From: Candidatus Saccharimonadota bacterium
GTDB lineage: Bacteria; Patescibacteriota; Saccharimonadia; Saccharimonadales; Saccharimonadaceae
Direction of reading: 5' to 3'
DNA length: 64,000 bases
Assembly (NCBI GenBank): GCA_017431105.1
Contig: JAFRLS010000034.1
Span: 62,001 to 126,000 of the forward strand
The notes beneath the pieces were generated by a model. It searched no databases and was not told the origin of the DNA. It worked only from the letters and a program-made list of their open reading frames with translations. The position numbers and the translations under genes were made by a program. Below, one piece after another: positions 52,425-60,261 of this stretch (position 1 is its first letter; the number at the start of each line of letters is the position of its first letter).

Positions 52425-52805
52425 CTAACGAATAAAGATTATCATTAAATCTAATATTACTAGAATAAGAGGGGATATCCATGCCAGTCGTTTACCGATG
52501 TCGTGTCTGTGTTTTACAATTAAGTTTTCTTTTGTATTGGCGTCTCCTATGTAATGCACTACAGAGGGAGAAACTGAAAAGTTAAAAATTATTATTGGTA
52601 ACAGAATCGGGACAGAGCAAAATGGTAAAAAGATAAAAGCCAATGTCAAGCATGAGTGGCAGGTTTCGCCTTCGCATGGTAATAGACATTTAGCACCAAA
52701 TATTGCTAAACCGAGCGCATAAATAAAGCCAATGATTCCCAAAGCATACATCCAGTTCGCTTTTCTTCGAATTTTTATATCAAGTGTACTTTGTTGTTTT
52801 CTCAT
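52425..52805 (-). CDS. Small three-helix membrane protein of unknown function
   Basis: 126 aa. Three hydrophobic segments (ANWMYALGIIGFIYALGLAI, LTLAFIFLPFCSVPILLPII, WISPLILVILDLMIIFI) with a Cys-rich loop (CLLPCEGETCHSC) between the first two. No family recognised. No SD is obvious at the start. Confidence 0.6.
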   Translation of the reverse strand: MRKQQSTLDIKIRRKANWMYALGIIGFIYALGLAIFGAKCLLPCEGETCHSCLTLAFIFLPFCSVPILLPIIIFNFSVSPSVVHYIGDANTKENLIVKHRHDIGKRLAWISPLILVILDLMIIFIR

Positions 52806-52876
52806 AGGTAATATTATATGTTTTTGTGATTATTTCGTAAAGCATGGTGATGTTTGTTTCACTTAGGGTATTATAG

Positions 52877-52914
52877 AAAATAAAACAAGACCCCTCGGGT
52901 CTTCTTTTATTTTT
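52877..52914. terminator. Terminator of tRNA-Arg(GCG)
   Basis: AAGACCC/GGGTCTT stem with an A-run and a T-run on both sides. Confidence 0.85.
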
Positions 52915-52915
52915 A

Positions 52916-52992
52916 TGGTACACCCGACAGGATTCGAACCTACGACCTTTTGCTCCGCAAGCAAACGCTCTATCCAGCTGAGCTACGGGTGC
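52916..52992 (-). tRNA. tRNA-Arg(GCG), CCA encoded
   Basis: On the minus strand: acceptor GCACCCG/CGGGTGT, A73, encoded CCA; anticodon arm TTTGC-TTGCGGA-GCAAA with anticodon GCG, reading CGC (and CGU by wobble). Most bacteria use ACG (inosine) here. Confidence 0.93.
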
Positions 52993-53124
52993 ATGTGTGG
53001 ATGTAATTAGTTAAAAAACATCCACCTAGAAATTAAATGAGCATCACCACGAAGGTGACGGGTTTATTATAACACATTTTTGCAAAATATGTTAAAAATA
53101 TTGGCAAGGGAGAAATCTCCACAT

Positions 53125-53148
53125 AAAAAAGCACCCCTTCGGGTGCTT
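53125..53148 (-). terminator. Terminator of the LRR surface protein gene
   Basis: AAGCACCC/GGGTGCTT stem followed by a T-run in the minus direction. Confidence 0.9.
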
Positions 53149-53161
53149 CTTCAAAGGTTAT

Positions 53162-54169
53162 TTAGAATTTAACTTTCTTTCTAGTAGCAACTTTTAATAA
53201 GCATGATACCAAAATTACTGTGGCAATGGTCGCCGGCAAAACAATCGGCATGAGCTTGCTCACCGCTTCGTCATTTGTGATATTGCCAGTGTCTGGGACT
53301 CCGAGATCTTTCTTAGACCCCGATTCTGTGGATTTAGGTTCTTCGTCGCCAATTTCGTCCGACCCGGTGCCTGATGTCTCATCCTGATTAGCGTTATTAT
53401 CTAGGCTGCTTTTATCGATAAATAAATCAAAACCTTCGTTCAAGTCCGTGTCGATATGGATGCTGGATACTTTCGTAATATCGGATATAGAGACGATCCT
53501 ACTGTTCTGATCATACCCATACTTCACAAATGCAGTAGTTACAAAAGCATTGCCAGAGGTAATAAACTTTAAATTACTTAAGTCGATTGTATACCCGCTA
53601 CCATTCTTAACTAATTCCAAATCATTGTATAACATACTTCCTTGAGCTTTGATAAGTTCCAGGTCTGGGTTTTTGGAGATGTCTAAAGTTTGAATATTAT
53701 TGTCGTCGGTCGCCGTAACTTCGTATGATTCAACTTTTAGAGTTTTTAATTTGATATTTTTCGTAATATCTAACACATTCAGCTTATTGCGCCGAACGTC
53801 AAGTTCCAAAAGTTCAGTGTTCTTGGATAGATCGATCTCTTCTATCTGGTTGCCATAAAGTTTTAATGAGGTAAGGCTGGATAATTTTTCCAGACCAGCA
53901 ACGCTGGCAATTTTATCGATTTCCGCAGAATTATTATTGTTGCAATCTAGGCTAGTTACTTTTAGCAATTCTGCATCTGTTAGGATGTCAGTCTGATAAT
54001 CTTTGGTCTCTCCTTCTTTATTATTATAGGCAGTAACTACACATTGGTAGAACCGTTCGTCTTCAAATGCTGTATGCACCGCTGTTTTGGCGAAAGCTCC
54101 CTGACTAGCGAGGAGGCCATAACCAACTGCGCCTATAGTGGCAGCGGCTAAATAGAGTTTTTTATTCAT
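53162..54169 (-). CDS. Secreted leucine-rich-repeat surface protein
   Basis: 335 aa. Signal peptide (LAAATIGAVGYGLLASQGAFA), then LRRs of internalin type (LTSLKLYGNQIEEIDLSKN, LLELDVRRNKLNVLDITKN, IQTLDISKNPDLELIKA), a polar Asp/Ser/Glu linker, a VPDTG motif, a hydrophobic segment (IVLPATIATVILVSCLLKVA) and a basic tail RKKVKF. VPDTG before a membrane helix and basic tail looks like a sortase or membrane anchor, though the helix starts 13 residues after TG. The promoter upstream is phase-variable in design. Confidence 0.88.
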   Translation of the reverse strand: MNKKLYLAAATIGAVGYGLLASQGAFAKTAVHTAFEDERFYQCVVTAYNNKEGETKDYQTDILTDAELLKVTSLDCNNNNSAEIDKIASVAGLEKLSSLTSLKLYGNQIEEIDLSKNTELLELDVRRNKLNVLDITKNIKLKTLKVESYEVTATDDNNIQTLDISKNPDLELIKAQGSMLYNDLELVKNGSGYTIDLSNLKFITSGNAFVTTAFVKYGYDQNSRIVSISDITKVSSIHIDTDLNEGFDLFIDKSSLDNNANQDETSGTGSDEIGDEEPKSTESGSKKDLGVPDTGNITNDEAVSKLMPIVLPATIATVILVSCLLKVATRKKVKF

Positions 54170-54213
54170 TTTGGTTTCCTTTGTTTATTTTTTTGTATAA
54201 CCTTTATGCTTTT

Positions 54214-54241
54214 ATTCTACCCCCCCCCCCGAAAAAGTCAA
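54214..54241 (-). promoter_or_regulatory. Poly-G spacer promoter of the LRR gene
   Basis: On the minus strand: TTGACT (54241-54236), TTTTC then eleven G (54230-54220), TAGAAT (54219-54214). The spacer is 16 nt, one short of the optimum, so slippage by one G would change promoter strength. SD AAAGGAAA lies near the ATG at 54169. Confidence 0.85.
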
Positions 54242-54309
54242 GACTTATTTTGGAAGATTGTCAAATGACCGAGATGACAAATCGGGGGGCATATGATAAA
54301 ATTATTGGC

Positions 54310-54399
54310 GGAAGCGTGGCCGAGTGGTTGAAGGCGCACGACTCGAAATCGTGTGGGCGCGCAAGCGTCTCGAAGGTTCGAATCCTTTCGCTTCCGCCA
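54310..54399 (+). tRNA. tRNA-Ser(CGA), CCA encoded
   Basis: Acceptor GGAAGCG/CGCTTCC, discriminator G, encoded CCA; anticodon arm CACGA-CTCGAAA-TCGTG with CGA (reads UCG); class II long variable arm GGGCGCGCAAGCGTCT. Confidence 0.95.
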
Positions 54400-54476
54400 A
54401 ATTTAAAAAGCCTAGGTGGCTATTTTTTGTGGGTTTTATTCGGTAACTTTTTATTATCTGTTATAATGGGGGCAAG

Positions 54477-55472
54477 ATGGAGGAAGAAAAAAGGATCGAA
54501 ATCTACAAAGGAGCAGAAGGGGAAGTAGTTTTTGATGTTGATCCGGAGGGGGAAACAATCTGGGCGACACAGGCGCAAATTACAGCTTTGTTTGGAGTAG
54601 ACAGAACCGTAATCGGGCGACATTTGAGTAACATTTTTAAGGATGGCGAATTAGATGAAAAACGAGTATGTGCAAAAAATGCACATACTGGGCCGGATGG
54701 TAAGACCTACAAGGTAAAAATGTATAATCTTGATGCAATTATTTCGGTCGGTTATAGAGTAAATTCGAAAAAGGCAACCCAGTTTAGAGTCTGGGCAACA
54801 TCAGTCTTAAAACAATATTTGACTGGCGGGGTGGCAGTAAATGCACGGCGGCTTGAGTCTCTTCGCGAGAGAAAGGAACTAAAAAAATTACACGATGTTG
54901 AAGAGATGATGGGGTTAGTGCGACGCCTAACAATGCGAAACGAATTAGATGCTGGTGAAGCCAACGGTATTATTGAGGTGATTTCGAAATATGCAGGGAG
55001 TTTTAAGACTCTTCAGGAATATGACGATGGGCGAATTGATTTAAGATTTATGAACAAAACCCAGGCGGGACGAACGCTCACGGTGGAAACATGCATAAAA
55101 GCGGTTGAACAATTAAAGCGAAGCGTAAAAGGTGGAGAATTGTTTGGCAAACAGAGAAATAAGAGCTTTGACGGAAGTCTAAACGCTATTTTTCAAAGTT
55201 TTAACGACAAGGAATTATACCCGAGTATAGCTGAGAAGGCAGCGAATTTACTATATTTCGTAATTAAGGATCACCCGTTTTATGATGGGAATAAGCGTAT
55301 CGGGGCGTTATTATTTGTTTTGTTCTTAACGTTAAATAATTATCATCTAGCAGAGAATGGGGAGACGAAAATCAGTGACCGAGCATTGACGGCAATTGCG
55401 CTTTTGATTGCGGAGAGTGAACCAAAAGAAAAAGATTTGATCGTAAGTTTGGTCTGCAAATTATTAGAGTAA
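54477..55472 (+). CDS. RhuM-Fic/Doc fusion protein
   Basis: 331 aa. N-terminal RhuM/KilA-N-like domain (ATQAQITALFGVDRTVIGRH, then GYRVNSKKATQFRVWATSVL), a helical linker, and a C-terminal Fic/Doc domain with HPFYDGNKRIGALLFV. The Fic active-site motif HPFxxGNKR is intact. The protein may modify or silence an intracellular target; no separate antitoxin gene is seen. TATAAT is 9 nt before the ATG with GGGGG between, and the gene lies 77 nt after tRNA-Ser. Confidence 0.88.
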   Translation: MEEEKRIEIYKGAEGEVVFDVDPEGETIWATQAQITALFGVDRTVIGRHLSNIFKDGELDEKRVCAKNAHTGPDGKTYKVKMYNLDAIISVGYRVNSKKATQFRVWATSVLKQYLTGGVAVNARRLESLRERKELKKLHDVEEMMGLVRRLTMRNELDAGEANGIIEVISKYAGSFKTLQEYDDGRIDLRFMNKTQAGRTLTVETCIKAVEQLKRSVKGGELFGKQRNKSFDGSLNAIFQSFNDKELYPSIAEKAANLLYFVIKDHPFYDGNKRIGALLFVLFLTLNNYHLAENGETKISDRALTAIALLIAESEPKEKDLIVSLVCKLLE

Positions 55473-55518
55473 GATAGAGGTATTTATATTTTAAAGGAAA
55501 GGTGATACAATATAAGAT

Positions 55519-56265
55519 ATGGAAAAGCGCGCTGACTCTAAAGGCAAAAACAAAAAAGGTGGTTTGAAGGCAAGAACGCAAAAACTAAAGGCAGGGATTT
55601 TGAAGTCTTATTATGGTAACCCCATAAAAGACATGAAATTGATCGCAATTACCGGTACCGCTGGAAAGGTAGTGGTGGCTCATTATGTGCATGAAATTTT
55701 GCGTGGGAGTGGGGAGCAGGTAGCAGTTTTGGCATCTGATCAGCCGTTTAAACTGGGGATGCTTCATAAGTTTTTGAGTGATGCGTGGAAGGCAGGTGCA
55801 AATTATGTGATTGTGACCGTACCGGCTTCAACTTTGCGCGACAATGTGTTTTACGGGTTACCAGTACATGTGGCAGCAATGACAAATTTCGTGACCTCTT
55901 CACTCAAAGATATGACCGCGGATGAATATTTAGATTCTGAAAAAACCTTATTTGATATGAAACCGGAGATCGTGATACTAAATCACGATGATGTTAATTA
56001 TGAGACTTTTGCCGAATTTAAGGGCACAAAAGAGACTTTTGTTTATGGACAAACTGGTGGAGATGTAAAAATCTTAAATTCAAAATTATACCCGAAGGGA
56101 ACTGAAGCAACTTTGTCGATTAAATCAGAGGTAGTGTCAATGGCAACTTTTGTGCCTGGCGAGACGGCAACTTCCTATATGGCTTGTGCAGCGACAATTG
56201 CAGAAGCACTTGGAATTAAAACTGAAAAAATTATCGACGGGATTGCAGAATATCTTCCCGAATAA
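55519..56265 (+). CDS. Degenerate Mur-ligase-like protein
   Basis: 248 aa. Basic N-terminus (KGKNKKGGLKARTQKLK), then a Mur-ligase P-loop-like segment LIAITGTAGKVVVAHYVHEI where GTNGKTTT would be: the Lys is kept, but TTT is VVV. ANYVIVTVPASTLRDN stands in place of the catalytic VTSHAL motif. The C-terminal Mur domain is absent. It overlaps murE, transcribed oppositely, by 35 nt. A catalytically dead paralogue or regulator is likely; TACAAT is 7 nt before the ATG. Confidence 0.72.
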   Translation: MEKRADSKGKNKKGGLKARTQKLKAGILKSYYGNPIKDMKLIAITGTAGKVVVAHYVHEILRGSGEQVAVLASDQPFKLGMLHKFLSDAWKAGANYVIVTVPASTLRDNVFYGLPVHVAAMTNFVTSSLKDMTADEYLDSEKTLFDMKPEIVILNHDDVNYETFAEFKGTKETFVYGQTGGDVKILNSKLYPKGTEATLSIKSEVVSMATFVPGETATSYMACAATIAEALGIKTEKIIDGIAEYLPE

Positions 56266-57490
56266 GTTGTTTTGCGACTTTGATATCTTCGAAATCGTGC
56301 GGGCCGTCGGCACGAAGAATAGTTTTTTCGTGGCCTTTGCCGAGAATTAAGACTAGGTCGCCTGGTTTAGCGGATTTTAAAGCTAATTTAATGGCTTTTT
56401 TGCGATCTAATTCTTTGATAAGATCTTTACCTAGGATTTTACCAGCTTTTTCGGCACCCTCGATAAAACCGGCAGCGATAGCCTCGGGGTCTTCATCGCG
56501 AGAATCGTCTTCGGTAATAATAACAAGATCTGAATATTTCGCTAAAATGGTGCCACGTATGGGGCGGGTAGAAGGATCCCGGCGACCAGCACCACCGTGG
56601 ACAGAGATAATTCTGCCTTTGTGACCCTTAACGGATTCGAAGACTTTCTCGAGAGCGTCTGGAGCATGGGCATAATCCACGATTACCGTGAAGGGTTGAC
56701 CTTCGTCGATAACATTCATACGACCCTCTACAGAGTCAAGCGACTTGATACCGGCTTCAATTTGTGAATCACCAAGCCCGAGTTTTTTGCCGACCATGGC
56801 GGCGGCTAGGGAATTGTAGACATTAAATTCACCTGGGATGTTGGTTTCAATATTAAGCCCGTCGCAAGAATACTTGACTCCAGATACGGTTAACTGAATA
56901 TTTTTAGCCTGGTGATCACCACTTTTAATGCCGTAGGTAGTAAAATCTCGGGCGATTTTGGTATAGTGTTTGGTAGCTGGATCGTCGGCATTCAAAATAC
57001 TAAACTCAGCTTTTTTGAATAGTTTACCCTTAGCGTTGCGGTAATTAGTAAGAGTTTTGTGATAGTCAAGATGCTCGTGAGTGAGATTAGTAAAGACCGC
57101 TATTTCGATGGGGATACCAAGAGTGCGGAATTCAGCGAGCGCGTGGGAGGTAACTTCAAGGACTAAAAATTCGGCGCCGGTTTTGGCGATTTTAGCAATC
57201 CGTTGGTTGAGCGTGAAGGCATCAACGGTAGTCATATGACCAAGTTCAGGAACGAGTTTTCTAACACCCCAAGCTACAGTAGTCATAATGCCGGTTTTAT
57301 AACCGGCTAAATTCAACATATTCCAAATCATGAAACAAGTGGTGGTTTTACCATTAGTGCCAGTAACACCAATCACTCGAAGTTTTTTGCCAGGGAATTT
57401 ATACTTGATGCCAGCAAATACGGATTGCGCATAATGATATGGCAAAACGGCTTGATTGTAAAATGGAAGTTTTTCGAGTTTTTCCTTCAT
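56231..57490 (-). CDS. murE: MurE-type UDP-MurNAc peptide ligase, N-terminal domain absent
   Basis: 419 aa; E. coli MurE has 495. The protein starts close to the P-loop GVTGTNGKTTT (about residues 41-51), so the UDP-binding domain 1 is missing. LEVTSHALAEFR, FTNLTHEHLDYHKT and the C-terminal GKGHEKTI are intact. The amino-acid selecting motif DNPR (Dap) reads DDSR here. It begins 2 nt after the stop of the ABC permease gene. Substrate choice is uncertain. Confidence 0.88.
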   Translation of the reverse strand: MKEKLEKLPFYNQAVLPYHYAQSVFAGIKYKFPGKKLRVIGVTGTNGKTTTCFMIWNMLNLAGYKTGIMTTVAWGVRKLVPELGHMTTVDAFTLNQRIAKIAKTGAEFLVLEVTSHALAEFRTLGIPIEIAVFTNLTHEHLDYHKTLTNYRNAKGKLFKKAEFSILNADDPATKHYTKIARDFTTYGIKSGDHQAKNIQLTVSGVKYSCDGLNIETNIPGEFNVYNSLAAAMVGKKLGLGDSQIEAGIKSLDSVEGRMNVIDEGQPFTVIVDYAHAPDALEKVFESVKGHKGRIISVHGGAGRRDPSTRPIRGTILAKYSDLVIITEDDSRDEDPEAIAAGFIEGAEKAGKILGKDLIKELDRKKAIKLALKSAKPGDLVLILGKGHEKTILRADGPHDFEDIKVAKQLIREDILQSRR

Positions 57491-57492
57491 AT

Positions 57493-58722
57493 TTACCTAT
57501 AATGCTTTAACGAATCAATCGGATTTTTTCTGGCAGCTTTGAGGGCTGGATAAATTCCGAAGATGATGCCAACTATAATAGTCGTGACGAAGGTAACAAC
57601 GATAATCTGCCAACTGATATAAGGCGTAAACGGAGTGATAATGGAAACAAGGAAAGCGAAGACGTAGCCCAAGATAATACCGAGGAACCCGCCTAAAATC
57701 GATAAGATAAGAGCCTCAAACATAAATTGAGCGAGGATATTATTAGATGATGCACCAACGGCTTTACGAATACCAATTTCGTGAGTACGTTCGGCGACAG
57801 AAACCAACATAATATTCATGACTCCAATACCGCCAACTATAAGCGAAATACCCGCCACGACAGCTAACATGCCGGAAATAATATAAAGGAGAGCACTGGC
57901 TGGATGAGTAATTTTGTCACCATAGGCTACGGAGAAATTAGTATCTCCAGAGTTTTTATTAACTAAAGTAGTTTTAATATTCTCTGCCACCGACTCTAAA
58001 TCGCTAGTAGTAGCAACACGAACATTGATTTGTTGAATCTGTAAGGCACCAACTAACTCATTTAGAACATTAATATCCATAATGAGAGCATTATCAAAAT
58101 CAACATTGTCAAAATTGATAGATTCGTTAATTTCTTCAAGAACTCCCACCACAATAAATCTTTTGTCGCGGAAAACCAAAGTACGACCAACCGGGTTGGA
58201 AGTATTAAACAGGAGTAGTGATAATCTGTGCCCAACAACTACTGAATTATCTTTGTTTTTATCGGTAATAAATGAGCCGTAGCGAAGGGTGAGAGGCTCG
58301 ATCGTAGTGAAGCTAGGCGTAGTGCCAAGAATGGTAGTCGATTCGATAACATTATCTCCTTCTGTAATAGTATTGGAAGAAAGCGCAATAGGTGCGGCGG
58401 CGGAAACTTGGCTGAGTTTTGAAATAGTATCAGCGTCAGAAATAGTAAGGTTGCTTTTTTGGAAAGAATTAGACGAGGTAAGCTCTTCAATAATAGAAGT
58501 CATTGAGTCTTTCGTGGTGTTAGGGCGAACAACAATAAGATCGGAACCAATATCGGAAACTTCATCAGAGATAAGTTGAGAAATGCTGCCAGTGAGAGAA
58601 AGAATTAAAATAATACTAGCAATACCGATAGCAATACCAAGGCAGGTTAAGAAGGAACGCGTGCGATTTTCCTTGATGGAAGTGCGCGCTAATCTAAAAT
58701 GAGTACGGAACAATAAAGACAT
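57493..58722 (-). CDS. MacB/LolC-type ABC transporter permease
   Basis: 409 aa. N-terminal transmembrane helix (SFLTCLGIAIGIASIILIL), a long extracytoplasmic MacB_PCD domain with Ser/Thr-rich segments, and three C-terminal helices with GGIGVMNIMLVSVAERTHEI and GIRKAVGASSNNI, the FtsX-family hallmark. Together with the ATPase upstream it forms a MacB-like exporter of lipid- or peptide-like substrates. The stop overlaps no gene; murE starts 2 nt after it. Confidence 0.92.
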   Translation of the reverse strand: MSLLFRTHFRLARTSIKENRTRSFLTCLGIAIGIASIILILSLTGSISQLISDEVSDIGSDLIVVRPNTTKDSMTSIIEELTSSNSFQKSNLTISDADTISKLSQVSAAAPIALSSNTITEGDNVIESTTILGTTPSFTTIEPLTLRYGSFITDKNKDNSVVVGHRLSLLLFNTSNPVGRTLVFRDKRFIVVGVLEEINESINFDNVDFDNALIMDINVLNELVGALQIQQINVRVATTSDLESVAENIKTTLVNKNSGDTNFSVAYGDKITHPASALLYIISGMLAVVAGISLIVGGIGVMNIMLVSVAERTHEIGIRKAVGASSNNILAQFMFEALILSILGGFLGIILGYVFAFLVSIITPFTPYISWQIIVVTFVTTIIVGIIFGIYPALKAARKNPIDSLKHYR

Positions 58723-59483
58723 TATTTTTTCCTCCTGCTGCGGTGTTTACGTTTTTTAACTTTGACCTCAATAGGTTGGGGTAAGTTGTGGTCAGCAACG
58801 GTCTTAACATCAGTATCAATCTGACCATCAAGCATATTAATGACACGCGTAGCATATACAGTTAATGCTGGATTATGCGTCACCATAATAATGGTGTTTC
58901 CTTCTTCATGGATAGCCTTCAATTCTTCCATAACGATATTGGACGAGCGAGAATCTAGATTACCAGTAGGCTCGTCGGCAAGAATAATTTCTGGGTCAGA
59001 AACGATAGCGCGAGCAATGGCGGCACGTTGCTGTTGTCCACCAGAGAGTTGAGACGGTAAATAGTACTCTTTTTCTTGAAGATGAAAACGACGTAAAGCT
59101 TCTGAAGCATTTTTAAGACGTACAGTACGCGGCTGATTAATATAAACTAGGGGAAGCGCAACATTTTCGAGCGCAGATAAATCTTGAATAAGATTAAAGT
59201 TCTGAAAAATAAAGCCAATTTTTTTGGCACGTAAACGGGCTTGACGGCGGGCTGAAATACCGGCGACGTCTTCGCCGTTTAAAGTGTATTCACCGCTTGT
59301 AGCACGGTCTAAAAGACCAATAATGTTAAGCAGGGTAGTCTTGCCACAACCAGACGGACCCATAATCATAATAAACTCACCACGTTTGATAGTGAGATCA
59401 AAATCTTTTAATGCAAAAGATTCTGTGTCGCCATAACCATAGCGCTTAGTGAGCCCTTTTAGCTCGATAATGTTTTCGTTCAT
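58722..59483 (-). CDS. MacB/LolD-type ABC transporter ATPase
   Basis: 253 aa from ATG 59483 ([16 protein letters not shown]), with SD AAAGGGAG; a reading from 59546 would run into tRNA-Ser. Walker [14 protein letters not shown]-loop FIFQNFNL, signature [15 protein letters not shown], Walker [13 protein letters not shown] and H-loop VTHNPA are all intact. The last base overlaps the permease start. The C-terminal tail is Lys/Arg-rich ([13 protein letters not shown]), unusual for LolD. Confidence 0.93.
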   Translation of the reverse strand: MNENIIELKGLTKRYGYGDTESFALKDFDLTIKRGEFIMIMGPSGCGKTTLLNIIGLLDRATSGEYTLNGEDVAGISARRQARLRAKKIGFIFQNFNLIQDLSALENVALPLVYINQPRTVRLKNASEALRRFHLQEKEYYLPSQLSGGQQQRAAIARAIVSDPEIILADEPTGNLDSRSSNIVMEELKAIHEEGNTIIMVTHNPALTVYATRVINMLDGQIDTDVKTVADHNLPQPIEVKVKKRKHRSRRKK

Positions 59484-59499
59484 TGCTCCCTTTTCTTTT

Positions 59500-59589
59500 T
59501 GGCGGAAAGGACAAGATTCGAACTTGCGAACGGGTTGCCCCGTCACACGCTTTCCAAGCGTGCGCCTTCAACCACTCGGCCACCTTTCC
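59500..59589 (-). tRNA. tRNA-Ser(GGA), CCA encoded
   Basis: On the minus strand: acceptor GGAAAGG/CCTTTCC, discriminator G, encoded CCA; anticodon arm CACGC-TTGGAAA-GCGTG with GGA (reads UCC/UCU); long class II variable arm. It precedes the ABC genes by 17 nt and may share their transcript. Confidence 0.95.
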
Positions 59590-59596
59590 GTCCCCT

Positions 59597-60259
59597 TTAT
59601 TTTAGCGCGATTTTGCGATTGTGACAATAAGAAAGTGCGCTGGAAATAGCAAAAACAGCTAAACAAAAAATAAGTAAAACTAAGGGGAGAAAAATCAGTT
59701 GACCGCCAAAAGTAAGTCCATAGAAATCTGGCCAATTTTCCAAAATCACGACATTAATGATATATGGGATTGCATAGATCGCTGGTGGCAAGATTGAAAG
59801 AATGCGAGACTTGAGGGTGAGTTTGGGTTTATCGGTAAAGAAAATAAGTGTAATTGCTGCAAGGATTGGGTTAAAAAAATGAAAGAAAAACATTGGGCCG
59901 GCAAGCATGTCAAAATAATTACGCCCTCGCATAGCACGGATTGGAGCAAGAAAAAAGATGACCGTAAGACAAGTCAACATGGCCGAGCTAGCTGCAATAA
60001 GGTACCAAGTGCTAAGAGATTCTGGTAATGGATGGTGCTTTAAAAGGGAACGAATACCGAAGACGGTAGCAACACTGGCAACAATGCCAAGTAAAATGTT
60101 GCTTTCTACCGTAAAAGTCACAATATAAAACCATCCTACTCGTTCACCGGTATCAACTTGCCCGGCAACTGTGCCTCTAGTTAAGGTAAAGTAGGTTACA
60201 ATAATGGTAGAAATAAAGAGAAAAGCGTTAATTAATGTAAATATTAGCTTTTTGTTCAT
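59597..60259 (-). CDS. Six-helix membrane protein (Pr6Pr-like)
   Basis: 220 aa with about six hydrophobic segments. [17 protein letters not shown] and a conserved-looking [13 protein letters not shown] resemble Pr6Pr-family membrane proteins. Function unknown; no enzymatic motif recognised. TATCAT lies 7 nt before the ATG. Confidence 0.65.
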   Translation of the reverse strand: MNKKLIFTLINAFLFISTIIVTYFTLTRGTVAGQVDTGERVGWFYIVTFTVESNILLGIVASVATVFGIRSLLKHHPLPESLSTWYLIAASSAMLTCLTVIFFLAPIRAMRGRNYFDMLAGPMFFFHFFNPILAAITLIFFTDKPKLTLKSRILSILPPAIYAIPYIINVVILENWPDFYGLTFGGQLIFLPLVLLIFCLAVFAISSALSYCHNRKIALK

Positions 60260-60261
60260 AT

